This document shows, piece after piece, positions 8,577 to 17,212 of a DNA stretch of 64,000 nucleotides; positions within the stretch are counted from its first letter, which is position 1; each line of letters opens with the position of its first letter. The stretch comes from Flavonifractor sp963557075 (GTDB taxonomy: Bacteria; Bacillota; Clostridia; Oscillospirales; Oscillospiraceae): the NCBI GenBank assembly GCA_963557075.1, contig CAUWDA010000001.1, positions 62,001 through 126,000 of the forward strand, in the 5' to 3' direction. The notes under the pieces are model-generated. The model made no database searches. It worked only from the letters and a program-made list of their open reading frames with translations, and had not been told where the DNA came from. A program made the translations under genes and the position numbers.

Positions 8577-8606
8577 AAAAAGGCCGCCCAATGGGCGGCC
8601 TTTTTG
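8577..8606 (+). terminator. Intrinsic terminator
   Basis: AAAAAGGCCGCCC, short loop, GGGCGGCCTTTTT. It marks the end of the PepSY transcription unit and the upstream edge of the phage-like cluster. Confidence 0.8.
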
Positions 8607-8616
8607 CGTGGGGGAC

Positions 8617-8642
8617 GGGCCGCCGGGGACGGCGGCCCCTAC
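8617..8642. repeat. REP-like palindrome (variant stem)
   Basis: Stem GGGCCGCCG / CGGCGGCCC with a GGGA loop, followed by CCTAC. The middle of the stem differs from the GATG/CATC type while the ends are kept, so base pairing is conserved. Confidence 0.7.
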
Positions 8643-8854
8643 GGGTGTGGTGTTTGTGTCAGCGCGGGAGCAAAAATGGTGGTCCCACTCATCCGGCCCT
8701 GCGGGCCACCTTTCCTCCTGGGGGGAAGATTTTGGGGGCTTCATCGGACAAGGAGGGGAGTGGAAGGAGAGCGGATTTTCATCTTTTTTTCCGCTGGGTG
8801 TACGGAAGCATCCAACTTTTCGGGGCGGAGCGCCATGGGTGAGGAGGGAGTGCT

Positions 8855-9154
8855 GTGGATGGCAAAAAAGCCAGGAGCGTAAAGTGGGCAGAGCGGCTGG
8901 CCAGGAGCAGGGCCAACGACGCGGTGAAGCTGGCCTTCCTGACGGAGGACCGGCTGGAGGAGATCGACGGGCTGGATCTGACTGCCCTTGCAGGATTCAA
9001 GCGCAGCGAGAAGGGAAGCGTGGAGGTCCAGCTGGTGGACCGCCTGGCTGTGCTCAGGCTGCTGATGGAGCAGGCCGCGGGAGAGGAGAACCAGCAGGCG
9101 GCGGAATTCTTTCAGGCCTGGGAGGACCGGGCGGGCGCGGGGGAGGGCAGATGA
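8855..9154 (+). CDS. Phage terminase small subunit-like protein
   Basis: A 99-residue helical, charged protein directly before the large terminase, overlapping it by 4 bases (ATGA). 'VKWAERLARSRANDAVKLAFL' is a basic helical start suited to DNA binding. By position and size it is the small terminase, which recognises DNA for packaging, but I see no clear HTH signature. The start is a GTG with GAGGAGGGAG just upstream; the ATG 4 bases on is out of frame and stops at once. Confidence 0.55.
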   Translation: MDGKKARSVKWAERLARSRANDAVKLAFLTEDRLEEIDGLDLTALAGFKRSEKGSVEVQLVDRLAVLRLLMEQAAGEENQQAAEFFQAWEDRAGAGEGR

Positions 9155-10404
9155 GGTTTCGCAGCTTTTCCGCCAGACAGAAGCAGGTGCTCACCTGGTG
9201 GTGCGACCCGGCGGTGCGGAGCCGGGAGGCGGTCATCTGCGACGGAGCGGTGCGCAGCGGCAAGACGGTGTGCATGGGGCTGTCCTTTTTCTGCTGGGCC
9301 ATGCGGACCTTTCAGGGACAGACCTTCGGCCTGTGCGGCAAGACAGTCACCGGGCTGCGGCGCAACCTGCTGAACGGGCTGCTGCCGGTGCTGCGGGAGC
9401 TGGGGTTCCGGTGGGAGGAAAAGGTATCCAAAAATCTGCTGACGGTCCGGTTCGGCGGACGGAAAAATACCTTTTACCTCTTCGGCGGAAAGGACGAGGG
9501 GAGCGCTGCCCTCATTCAGGGCATCACATTGGCGGGGGTGCTGCTGGACGAGGTGGCGCTCATGCCCCGCTCCTTTGTGGAACAGGCCTGCGCCCGGTGT
9601 TCGGTGGAGGGGAGCCGGCTATGGTTCTCCTGTAATCCGGAGGGGCCGGAGCACTGGTTTTATCAGGAGTGGATCCGGAAGCGGGAGGAGCGCAACGCCC
9701 TCTACCTCCATTTCACCATGCAGGACAATCCGGCCCTCTCGCCCCGGGTGATCCGGCGGTACGCCCGCAATTTCAGCGGCACCTTTTACCGGCGCTTTGT
9801 GCTGGGTGAATGGGTGGCGGCGGAGGGGCGGGTCTACGATTTCTTCGACGAGAGCTGGGTGAGACCGGTACCGGAGGGGGAGATGGAGCAGTGGTGTATC
9901 TCCTGCGACTATGGTACGGTGAATCCCGCCTCCTTCGGCCTGTGGGGGCTGCGCAGGGGGGTGTGGTACCGGGTGAAGGAGTACTACTACGATTCCCGCC
10001 GGGAGGGACGGCAAAAGACCGACGGGGAATACGCCGACGCCCTGGAGGCCCTGGCGGCGGGGCGGCCCGTCAGGCGGGTGGTGGTGGACCCCTCGGCGGC
10101 CAGCTTTATCGAGCTGCTGCGCCGGAGAGGATGGCGGGTGGAGAAGGCGGACAACGACGTGCTGGCCGGCATCCGCGTCACCGCTGAGCTGCTGCGGCAG
10201 GGGAAGCTGGTGATCTGCGCCCCCTGTACCGACGCGATCCGGGAATTTTCCCTTTACCGATGGGACGAGCGGGCGGTGGGGGACCGGGTGGAGAAGGCGC
10301 ACGACCACGCCATGGATGACATCCGGTATTTTGCCGTGACGGTGGCGGCAGGGGGAGAGACGGACTATTTCGGCGGCCTGTGCGTGGAGCGGGACCGGTT
10401 TTGA
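9151..10404 (+). CDS. Phage terminase large subunit (PBSX type)
   Basis: A 417-residue packaging motor. Walker A is GAVRSGKT (residues 32-39), Walker B is VLLDE (130-134) and the coupling region contains 'FSCNPEGPEHWF'. The C-terminal RNase H-like nuclease has its acidic residues in 'ISCDYGTVNPASFG', 'VVDPSAASF' and 'HDHAMDDIRY'. The length fits the PBSX/XtmB-like family, whose B. subtilis member packages host DNA. All catalytic motifs look intact, so the gene is not visibly decayed. Confidence 0.92.
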   Translation: MRFRSFSARQKQVLTWWCDPAVRSREAVICDGAVRSGKTVCMGLSFFCWAMRTFQGQTFGLCGKTVTGLRRNLLNGLLPVLRELGFRWEEKVSKNLLTVRFGGRKNTFYLFGGKDEGSAALIQGITLAGVLLDEVALMPRSFVEQACARCSVEGSRLWFSCNPEGPEHWFYQEWIRKREERNALYLHFTMQDNPALSPRVIRRYARNFSGTFYRRFVLGEWVAAEGRVYDFFDESWVRPVPEGEMEQWCISCDYGTVNPASFGLWGLRRGVWYRVKEYYYDSRREGRQKTDGEYADALEALAAGRPVRRVVVDPSAASFIELLRRRGWRVEKADNDVLAGIRVTAELLRQGKLVICAPCTDAIREFSLYRWDERAVGDRVEKAHDHAMDDIRYFAVTVAAGGETDYFGGLCVERDRF

Positions 10405-10465
10405 GAGAAAGGCCTTTGGCATGGCGGGGAAAGGCTTGGGACAGAGAATGGGAAGGAGTGTGGTT

Positions 10466-11638
10466 ATGGGATTGTTCCATCAGAAAAAGGAGCAGGGCGG
10501 CGGGACGGCGGTCCAGATCCGGGAGGGGGGCAGGCACCCGTTTGGGATACTGGACGGCTATGTCCCCCTGCGGCAGGGGGAGATCGCCCTCTACCGGAGC
10601 ATCCGGGAGGCGGTGCCCATTGTGGACGCGGCCATCTGGAAGCTGATCCGCTTGGCCGGGGGAGTTACGGTACGGTGCGCGGAGGAGCGGGCCCAGGAGG
10701 GGCTGGACTGGTTTTTGCAGCACGTGGATACCGGGCGGGGACAGCGGGGCATCCAGTCCTTTCTGGACTGCTACCTGGACTCCATGCTCACCTGCGGCAG
10801 GGCGGTGGGGGAGATCGTGCCCGACCGGAGGCGGCGGGACATCGCGGCCCTGCTGTGCGGCAACACGGCGGACATTGAGATCAAAGAGGGGGACAACCCC
10901 ATGGAATTTTCCATCTGGGGCCGGGACAGGGAGGGCGCTATGCGGCGGCTGCCCCGGCAGGAGCTGCTCCTCTTCACCCCCTTTCAGCCTGAGACCGACA
11001 ACCCCTATGGGGTGAGCCTGCTGCGGTCCATGCCCTTTCTTACGGAGATCCTGCTGAAGATCTATCAGGCCATCGGGATGAACTGGGAGCGGATGGGCAA
11101 CCTGCGCTTCGCGGTGGTCTACAAGCCGGGGGACTCCCCCCTGGATCAGAGCATGGTCCAGGAGCGCAGCCGCCAGATCGCCCGGGAGTGGTCTGCCGCC
11201 ATGCAGGCGGGCAAGAACGGCAGCGTCCGGGACTTTGTGGCGGTGGGGGATGTGGACATCAAGGTCATCGGCGCGGACAATCAGGTGCTGGACAGCGAGG
11301 TGCCGGTGCGGCAGATCCTGGAGCAGCTGGTGGCCCGAACCGGCATCCCCCCCTTCCTGCTGGGCCTCTCCTGGTCCTCCACCGAGCGGATGAGCACCCA
11401 GCAGGCCGACATGATGACCAGCGAGATCACCGCCATCCGCCGGAGCCTGGAGCCGGTGGTGGAGCGGATCTGCGAGCTGTGGCTGCGGCTCCACGGCTAT
11501 GACCCGAGGGTGACGGTGGATTGGGCGGACGTAAATCTTCAGGACCTGGTGGAGGAGGCGCGGGCCCAGCTCTATCGGGAGCAGGCCAGGACAGTGGCGC
11601 TGGAGAATCAGGACAGAGAGAAGGGAGAGAGGGCATGA
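10466..11638 (+). CDS. Phage portal protein
   Basis: A 390-residue portal, the ring through which DNA enters the capsid. 'RSIREAVPIVDAAIWKLIRL' at the start and 'GIPPFLLGLSWSSTERMSTQQADMM' late in the protein are typical of phage portals. I chose ATG 10466 because GGAAGGAG lies 8 bases upstream; in-frame ATGs at 10421 and 10448 are less well placed. It ends in an ATGA overlap with the next gene. Confidence 0.85.
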   Translation: MGLFHQKKEQGGGTAVQIREGGRHPFGILDGYVPLRQGEIALYRSIREAVPIVDAAIWKLIRLAGGVTVRCAEERAQEGLDWFLQHVDTGRGQRGIQSFLDCYLDSMLTCGRAVGEIVPDRRRRDIAALLCGNTADIEIKEGDNPMEFSIWGRDREGAMRRLPRQELLLFTPFQPETDNPYGVSLLRSMPFLTEILLKIYQAIGMNWERMGNLRFAVVYKPGDSPLDQSMVQERSRQIAREWSAAMQAGKNGSVRDFVAVGDVDIKVIGADNQVLDSEVPVRQILEQLVARTGIPPFLLGLSWSSTERMSTQQADMMTSEITAIRRSLEPVVERICELWLRLHGYDPRVTVDWADVNLQDLVEEARAQLYREQARTVALENQDREKGERA

Positions 11639-12522
11639 ACATCAACAAGCAGGCGGGCGTGGACCAGGGGGCGGCCCCGGACAGCAGGGAGCTGGAGCTC
11701 ATCAACGCCATGAGCCGGAAGAAGCTGACCGGGGAGGAGGTATACACCTTTGCGGTCCGGCTGTGCGACAACGAGGTGGACCGGGACGGCGAGCGGTTTC
11801 CGGTGGAGACCCTGGAGGAGCTGGCGCCCCTCTTTGTGGGGAAGAGCGGCATCTTTGACCACCAGTGGAGCGCGGCGGGACAGACCGCCCGCATCTATCG
11901 CACCGAGCTGGTGCGGGACGAGCAGAGCGTTACGGCGGCGGGAGATCCCCTCTGCTACCTGAAGGGGTACGCCTACATGCTGCGCACCGAAGGGAACCGG
12001 GATCTCATCGCAGAGATCGAGGGGGGCATCAAAAAGGAAGTGAGCGTGGGCTGCGCCGTGGAGGAGGCCCGGTGCTCCATCTGCGGAGCCAGCATCCGGG
12101 ACAGGGACCGGTGCGCCCATGAGAAGGGCCGGGAATATGACGGAAAGCTGTGCTGGGCCGATCTGATCCACGCCACCGACGCCTACGAGTGGTCTTTTGT
12201 GGCGGTGCCGGCCCAGAAAAACGCGGGGGTGATGAAGAGCATGAGAGGGGACATGGAGCGGCTGGAGCGGGAGGCCGCGCTGGGACGGAAGTACATGGAG
12301 CAGCTGAAGAACGAGGTGGTGCGCCTGGGTGGTGTGGCCGGGCTGGCGGTGGAACGGGCGACCTTGAAGCGCATCGTACAGCGGCTGGAGGAGCCGGAGC
12401 TGGACGCCCTGCGGAAGGCCTTTGAACAGCAGGTGGACCGGGCCTGGGGCGCGGAGACACAGCTGCCCGCCCGGGAGCGGCAGGAGCCGGCGGAGGAGAG
12501 AGACGGGGCGTTTTTGATCTGA
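11635..12522 (+). CDS. Phage head morphogenesis / prohead protease-like protein
   Basis: A 295-residue protein between portal and capsid genes, where the maturation protease and scaffold are normally encoded. The first 200 residues resemble prohead protease-type proteins ('GKSGIFDHQWSAAGQTARIYRTEL', 'EWSFVAVPAQKNAGVMKS'); the last 80 are helical and charged, like a fused scaffold. An unusual Cys cluster, CSIC...CAH, may bind zinc. I cannot point to a catalytic Ser-His pair with confidence. The REP array begins 10 bases after its stop codon. Confidence 0.6.
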   Translation: MNINKQAGVDQGAAPDSRELELINAMSRKKLTGEEVYTFAVRLCDNEVDRDGERFPVETLEELAPLFVGKSGIFDHQWSAAGQTARIYRTELVRDEQSVTAAGDPLCYLKGYAYMLRTEGNRDLIAEIEGGIKKEVSVGCAVEEARCSICGASIRDRDRCAHEKGREYDGKLCWADLIHATDAYEWSFVAVPAQKNAGVMKSMRGDMERLEREAALGRKYMEQLKNEVVRLGGVAGLAVERATLKRIVQRLEEPELDALRKAFEQQVDRAWGAETQLPARERQEPAEERDGAFLI

Positions 12523-12531
12523 GGACGGCTG

Positions 12532-13045
12532 AAACGGGCCGATGAGGACATCGGCCCCTACGGGCAGGACAGGGAAAGCGGTCCGATGAGGGCATCGGCC
12601 CCTACGGGCAGGGCAGGGAAAGCGGTCCGATGAGGGCATCGGCCCCTACGGGCAGGGCGGGGAAAGCGGGCCGATGAGGACATCGGCCCCTACGGGCAGG
12701 GCAGGGAAAGCGGGCCGATGAGGGCATCGGCTCCTACGGGCAGGGCGGGGAAAGCGGGCCGATGAGGACATCGGCCCCTACGGGCAGGACAGGGAAAGCG
12801 GGCCGATGAGGGCATCGGCCTCTACGGGCAAGGCGGGGAAAGCGGTCCGATGAGGGCATCGGCCCCTACGGGCAAGGCGGGGAAAGCGGGCCGATGAGGA
12901 CATCGGCCCCTACGGGCAAGGCGGGGAAAGCGGGCCGATGAGGGCATCGGCCCCTACGGGCAGGGCGGGGAAAGCGGGCCGATGAGGGCATCGGCCCCTA
13001 CGGGCAGGACGGGGAAAGCGGTCCGATGAGGACATCGGCCCCTAC
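12532..13045. repeat. Tandem array of 12 REP-like units, 44-bp period
   Basis: Twelve head-to-tail 44-bp units. Each has the palindrome GGGCCGATG / CATCGGCCC (four units have GGTCCGATG), a loop of AGGA or AGGG, then CCTACGGGCA and a spacer rich in AGG/GGGG ending in AAAGC. Units differ at only a few positions. The array fills the 540-base gap between the protease-like gene and the decoration protein gene and would be transcribed within the capsid operon. The last unit runs straight into the next gene's ribosome site. Confidence 0.95.
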
Positions 13046-13065
13046 GAGGAGAAAGGAGTAGAAGG

Positions 13066-13410
13066 ATGAGCAGCAAGGTTTCTTTTGAGGGCATCGGCGA
13101 AGTGGTGGCCACCTTTGCCTGCGGCGAAGGTGTGGCCGCCGGTCAGGTGGTGAAGGTGACGGCGGACGGTACGGTGGGGCCCTGCGCCGCCGGGGAGAAG
13201 TTCTGCGGCGTGGCCCTGTCTGCGGAGGGGGGCTTCGGCGCGGTGCAGCTGGGCGGCCTGGTGAAGGCGACGGTCTCCGGCGGCGGCGTACAGGCCGGCT
13301 GGGTCAAGCTGTCCGCCGACGGCAGCGGCGGCGTGAAAAAGGACGACACCGCCGGAGTGGAGTACCTGGTGGTGCGGCTGGAGAACGACGGCGCCGTGGT
13401 GCGCCTGTAA
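13066..13410 (+). CDS. Phage capsid decoration-like protein
   Basis: A 114-residue Gly/Val-rich beta protein ahead of the major capsid gene. It resembles DUF2190-type head decoration proteins ('VKVTADGTVGPCAAGEKFCGVAL', 'VQAGWVKLSADGSGG'), which coat the capsid surface. GAAAGGAG plus GAAGG lie upstream of the ATG; this site follows directly on the last REP unit. Confidence 0.65.
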   Translation: MSSKVSFEGIGEVVATFACGEGVAAGQVVKVTADGTVGPCAAGEKFCGVALSAEGGFGAVQLGGLVKATVSGGGVQAGWVKLSADGSGGVKKDDTAGVEYLVVRLENDGAVVRL

Positions 13411-13428
13411 GAGAGGGAGGACGGGAAT

Positions 13429-14463
13429 ATGAGTTATCGGTTTGACAATCTGAAGCTGGAGAAGGGCATGTACAACGAGGCGGGCCGCACCTTTGCCCAG
13501 GTGCTGGAGCGGGAGGACCCCTCGGAGCAGTACAAGGGCACCGCCCTGGAGGGGCTGGACGCCTATCAGCGGCAGCTCAAGCGCTTTGACATCAAGGTGA
13601 AGGGGGCGGGCAGCGATGTGGTGGAAAAGTTTTTTGCCACCAGCCAGTCCGCCGTGCTGTTCCCTGAGTACATCGCCAGATCTGTGCGGCAGGGCATGGA
13701 GGAGGCCGATCTGCTGCCCCACATCACCGCCGCAGTGACCCGCTTCGACGGCATGGACTACCGCTCCATCGCCTCTGTGCCCGAGGAGGAGCAGAAGGCC
13801 CTGCGCCGGGTGGAGGAGGGCGCGGCCATCCCCCAGACCCAGGTGAAGACCCAGGAAAATCTGGTGAAGCTCCACAAGCGGGGGCGGATGCTGGTGGCCT
13901 CCTATGAGGCCATCCGCTATCAGAAGCTGGACCTGTTCTCCGTCACCCTGCGGCAGATCGGCGCCCACATCAACCGGATGCATCTGGAGGACGCCATCGA
14001 CGTGCTCCTCAACGGCGACGGCAACGGGAATCCCGCCCAGGTCTTTACCGTGGGCAGCGGCCCCATCGGCGGGACCTCCGGCACGCTGAGCTACGATGAT
14101 CTGGTGGACTTCTGGGCCCAGTTCGAGCCCTATGAGATGAACACCCTGCTGGTATCCGGCGACATGATGCGCCAGATGCTCAAAATGCCCGAGTTCCAGA
14201 ATCCCCTCACCGGGCTCAATTTCCAGGGCACCGGCAAGCTGGCGGCTCCCCTGGGCGCCACCCTGCTGCGCACCTCCGCCCTGGAGAGCGGCAAGCTCAT
14301 CGGTCTGGACAAAAATTACGCCCTGGAGATGGTGCGGGGCTCCGACGTGGTGGTGGAGTACGACAAGCTCATCGACCGACAGCTGGAGCGGGCCGCCATC
14401 ACCTCCATCTCCGGCTTTGCCAAGCTGTTTACCGACGCGGCAAAGGTGCTGAAGCTGAAATGA
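13429..14463 (+). CDS. Major capsid protein
   Basis: A 344-residue capsid protein of the HK97-fold type found in PBSX-like myophages. 'FFATSQSAVLFPEYIARSVRQGME' and the 'LISGDMM...LGATLLRTSAL' region match the family pattern. Strong ribosome site GAGAGGGAGG. The stop overlaps the next start (ATGA). No frameshifts or stops. Confidence 0.85.
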   Translation: MSYRFDNLKLEKGMYNEAGRTFAQVLEREDPSEQYKGTALEGLDAYQRQLKRFDIKVKGAGSDVVEKFFATSQSAVLFPEYIARSVRQGMEEADLLPHITAAVTRFDGMDYRSIASVPEEEQKALRRVEEGAAIPQTQVKTQENLVKLHKRGRMLVASYEAIRYQKLDLFSVTLRQIGAHINRMHLEDAIDVLLNGDGNGNPAQVFTVGSGPIGGTSGTLSYDDLVDFWAQFEPYEMNTLLVSGDMMRQMLKMPEFQNPLTGLNFQGTGKLAAPLGATLLRTSALESGKLIGLDKNYALEMVRGSDVVVEYDKLIDRQLERAAITSISGFAKLFTDAAKVLKLK

Positions 14464-14816
14464 CGGAGAAGATCATAGCCCTGGCCCGGAGCCTGGGCCG
14501 GATACGGGAGGACCAGGGGACGGCACTGGAGGAGCTGTGCCGGGCGGCGGAGGCGGAGATGGCCGCCCGGCTGCGGGAGGGCGTCACGCCCCAGGACTGC
14601 GGCCCGGCTTTCACGCTGGGCTGCGCCTGGCTGGCGCTGTCCTGGCTGGCCGGCGGACAGGGCGGAGGCGTGACGGCCTTTACAGCCGGGAGCGTCGCCA
14701 TCCGGGAGGAGGGGGACGGCCGGGACCGGGCCGCCGCCCTCCGACTCCAGGCCGAGACGGTGCTGGGCCCCTATCTGAGAGACCGGGAATTTTTCTTTCA
14801 GGGGGTGGGAGGATGA
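14460..14816 (+). CDS. Head-tail connector-like protein
   Basis: A 118-residue mostly helical protein right after the capsid gene, in the slot of gp6-like head-tail adaptors. 'LARSLGRIREDQGTALEELCRAAEAEMAARL' looks like the adaptor's helical N-terminus. The role is assigned by position and size. Overlaps both neighbours by 4 bases. Confidence 0.55.
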   Translation: MTEKIIALARSLGRIREDQGTALEELCRAAEAEMAARLREGVTPQDCGPAFTLGCAWLALSWLAGGQGGGVTAFTAGSVAIREEGDGRDRAAALRLQAETVLGPYLRDREFFFQGVGG

Positions 14817-15139
14817 CCGGAGCCTGGAGCGACATCTTATCCAGATATGGTCAGACTGTCACCCTCTGCCGGAAGGGGGAGAAGGAGACCACCTGCCGGG
14901 CCTTTCTCCAGCCGGTGATGGAGCGGGGGGAGGATTTCTTTCAGCGGCTCCCCACCCCCCTGGGACAGGTGCGGCAGGACAGGTGGATCTGCCTGGGCGG
15001 GCCGGAGATGGCCCTGGACCAGCTGGGGGACGGATACCTGGCCTGGGGCGGGGAGACCTTTACCGTCCGCAGCGCCCAGCCGGTGTACCTGGGGGATGAA
15101 CTGGTGTACTGGTGGGGGCTGCTGGCGGTGAGAGACTGA
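14813..15139 (+). CDS. Head-closure / minor structural protein
   Basis: A 108-residue beta-rich protein ('WSDILSRYGQTVTLCRKGEKETTCRAFLQPV', 'QDRWICLGGPEMALDQLGDGYLAWGGETFTV') typical of the small genes between capsid and sheath in PBSX-like phages. Probably a head-closure protein, by position only. ATGA overlap with the gene before. Confidence 0.55.
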   Translation: MTGAWSDILSRYGQTVTLCRKGEKETTCRAFLQPVMERGEDFFQRLPTPLGQVRQDRWICLGGPEMALDQLGDGYLAWGGETFTVRSAQPVYLGDELVYWWGLLAVRD

Positions 15140-15197
15140 GCGGAGCCTGGAGCATTTTGGCGGGCGACCATAAAGGCCGCCCCTGCGGGGACGGAAC

Positions 15198-15223
15198 GGG
15201 CCGGTGAGGACATCGGTCCCGAC
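15198..15223. repeat. REP-like palindrome (degenerate)
   Basis: GGGCCGGTG / CATCGGTCC with an AGGA loop, followed by CGAC. Another decayed relative (GGGCGACC...GGCCGCCCCTGC, about 15162-15187) precedes it. Both lie in the 118-base gap between two tail genes. Confidence 0.5.
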
Positions 15224-15257
15224 AGAAGAGATCCAGAAACAGAAGCGGGGGAGAGGC

Positions 15258-15755
15258 ATGGACTTTGGAGCCATCCGGGAGCGGATGACGGAATATTTGC
15301 AGGGGCAGGGGATCGAGGCCAGGACGGCCTACCCGGAGAGTGGGCGGCTGCGGACCGGCGGACCAGTGGCCGCCGTGTCCCTTCGGGCCTGCCAGGGCGG
15401 CCCGGAGGGGTTCCGGGATTACCTGGGGGAGCGGTATGACCCGGAGAGCGGCCGGTGGCAGGAGCTGTATGGCCGGCGGGCCGTACTGACCTTCGGGCTG
15501 GACCTGTACGCCCCTCAGGGGAGCGGAGCGGCGGGCATTCAGGCGGCCTTTGACCGCATGGCGGAGGCCCTGCGGCGGGAGGGACCTCCGGGGCTGCGGC
15601 TGCAGGAGCTCACCTGCGGCGAGACGGAATTTGACCGGGAGTCCGGACTCTACCGCCGGAAGGTGGAGGCAGTCTGTCAAGGCTACCTGTACGCGGTGGC
15701 CGACGAGGGCGGGACCTTCCTGGACTTTATTGTGAGAGGAGAGAGGCGGATTTGA
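15258..15755 (+). CDS. Phage tail completion-type protein
   Basis: A 165-residue protein just before the sheath gene, the position of the tail terminator in contractile phages. 'IRERMTEYLQGQGIEARTAYPES' resembles the start of such proteins, followed by beta strands ('AVLTFGLDLYAPQG'). Function is by position. ATG 15258 has GGGGGAGAGG just upstream; the longer frame from 15204 runs into the degenerate REP. Confidence 0.55.
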   Translation: MDFGAIRERMTEYLQGQGIEARTAYPESGRLRTGGPVAAVSLRACQGGPEGFRDYLGERYDPESGRWQELYGRRAVLTFGLDLYAPQGSGAAGIQAAFDRMAEALRREGPPGLRLQELTCGETEFDRESGLYRRKVEAVCQGYLYAVADEGGTFLDFIVRGERRI

Positions 15756-15757
15756 GT

Positions 15758-16780
15758 ATGACGATCCATGAGAGACCTGGGGTATACTCCAGTTACGACG
15801 CCTCCGCCGTGATCAGCGGCAGCGGCGGCGGACAGACAGTGGGCCTTGCGGCGGTCCGGAGCGAAGGGGAGAGCGGAGGTCTGCTTGTCCTGAACCGCTA
15901 TGAGGATGCGGCGGCTCAGTTTGGCGCGGAGGAAAACCTGACCAAGCTGGCGCAGGCCCTCTTCCGCAACGGCGCGGCCCGGGTGGTGACGGCGCCGGTG
16001 AGCGGGCAGGAGGGGTATCAGGCGGCCTTCGATCTGCTGGCGGCAGAGGAGGACATCGACCTGGTGGTGTGCGACAGCACCGAGCTGACGGTGCAGCAGG
16101 CCCTGCGGCAGAGCGTATGCCAGGCCTCCGGCGCCCGGCGGGAGCGCATCGCGGTGGTGAGCGGGGCAAAGGCGGAGACGGTGGAGGACCTGACCAAGCG
16201 GGCCCAGGGGCTCAACAGCGAGCGGGTGGTGCTCATTGCGCCCGGGGACGGCAACGGCCTGACCGCCGCCGCTGCCGCCGGAGCCATCGCGGCGGAGCGG
16301 GACCCCGCCGTCCCTCTGGGCGGCGCGGAGCTGAGAGGCCTGGACGGCCTGGAGGCCAGGTATGCCGACAGCGAGATCGACACTCTGGTGCGGGGCGGCG
16401 TCACCCCGCTGGAGAATGTGGGGGGTGTGGTCAGCGTGATCCGGGGCGTCACCACCCGCACAAAGACCGGCGAGGCGGAGGACATCACATGGCGGGAGCT
16501 GACCACCATCCGGATCGTGGACGACGTGATCCCCACCATCCGCAACGCCCTGCGGACCCGGTTCCGCAGGACCAAGAACACCGAGCAGACCAGAGGGGCT
16601 ATCCGCTCCCAGGTGGTGATGGAGCTGGAGAACAAGCTGGCCCGGTCCATCATCACGGGGTACGACCAGGTAAGTGTGCGGGCGGACGAGGAGAATCCCA
16701 CGGTGTGCCTGGTGGACTTTGCCTTCACGGTGGCCCACGGCCTCAACCAGATCTGGCTGAGCGCCCATATCACGGTATAA
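15758..16780 (+). CDS. Phage tail sheath protein
   Basis: A 340-residue contractile sheath (XkdK-like). It starts 'IHERPGVYSSYDASAVISGSGGGQTVGL', the typical sheath N-terminus, and ends with the conserved domain 'RIVDDVIPTIRNALRTRFRRTKN...VDFAFTVAHGLNQIWLSAHI'. It wraps the tail tube and contracts on firing. TTG at 15752 is an alternative start 6 bases upstream. It is shorter than the B. subtilis type, chiefly in the middle domain. Confidence 0.9.
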   Translation: MTIHERPGVYSSYDASAVISGSGGGQTVGLAAVRSEGESGGLLVLNRYEDAAAQFGAEENLTKLAQALFRNGAARVVTAPVSGQEGYQAAFDLLAAEEDIDLVVCDSTELTVQQALRQSVCQASGARRERIAVVSGAKAETVEDLTKRAQGLNSERVVLIAPGDGNGLTAAAAAGAIAAERDPAVPLGGAELRGLDGLEARYADSEIDTLVRGGVTPLENVGGVVSVIRGVTTRTKTGEAEDITWRELTTIRIVDDVIPTIRNALRTRFRRTKNTEQTRGAIRSQVVMELENKLARSIITGYDQVSVRADEENPTVCLVDFAFTVAHGLNQIWLSAHITV

Positions 16781-16792
16781 GGAGGGAAGGAC

Positions 16793-17182
16793 ATGCTTGT
16801 TTCTGGATTTCCCACCAGCAGCGACATCTATCTGGAGATCGAGGGGAAGAAGGTGGCGGTGGTACAGAGCTACAGCGCCAGGACCACCCGGTCCAGCCAG
16901 AATGTGGAGGCCTTCGGCGAGGATGAACCGGTAGCCACCATCCCCGGTCCGCGCACCCACCTCATTGAGCTGACCCGGCTGTACGCCACCGACGAGGCCA
17001 TTCGGGACGGCATCAATTTTCACGATCTGACCGACTTCAGCCTGGTCATCTGCAAGCCGGACCGGAAGATCATCTACTCCGGCTGCCAGTGGAGCGCCAT
17101 CGGTGAGACCGGCGCGCTGGGGGCCATGGTGGTGGAAAAGATCTCGGTGGTGGCCGCCAGACGCATCGAAACTGAGGTGTAA
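16793..17182 (+). CDS. Phage tail tube protein
   Basis: A 129-residue tail tube protein (XkdM-like position), following the sheath as usual. 'DIYLEIEGKKVAVVQSYSARTTRSSQNVEAFGEDEPVATI' has the tube-family pattern. It stacks into the rigid inner tube. GGAGGGAAGG lies before the ATG. Confidence 0.8.
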   Translation: MLVSGFPTSSDIYLEIEGKKVAVVQSYSARTTRSSQNVEAFGEDEPVATIPGPRTHLIELTRLYATDEAIRDGINFHDLTDFSLVICKPDRKIIYSGCQWSAIGETGALGAMVVEKISVVAARRIETEV

Positions 17183-17212
17183 GAGAAGGAGCGGACAGAG
17201 AGGAGCGGGGAT

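Larger units (their letters stand above)
8444..8854. other. Intergenic region ahead of the phage-like cluster
   Basis: About 410 bases with a terminator (8577-8606) and a REP-like palindrome (8617-8642). Nothing resembling an integrase, repressor or clear attachment site, and no promoter I would trust. Short frames here lack ribosome sites. Confidence 0.5.

Noticed and set aside
8444..8854. Prophage attachment site ahead of the phage-like genes
   Set aside because: I compared it with the region after 22289 and found no direct repeat beyond the dispersed REP element, and there is no integrase or tRNA gene at either edge.
12532..13045. CRISPR array
   Set aside because: Repeat spacing looks similar, but the sequence between palindromes is itself repeated in every unit, so there are no unique spacers, and no cas genes are present.
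15140..15257. Intrinsic terminator between tail genes
   Set aside because: The GC hairpins here are degenerate REP elements without a T-run, and the genes on both sides belong to one operon.
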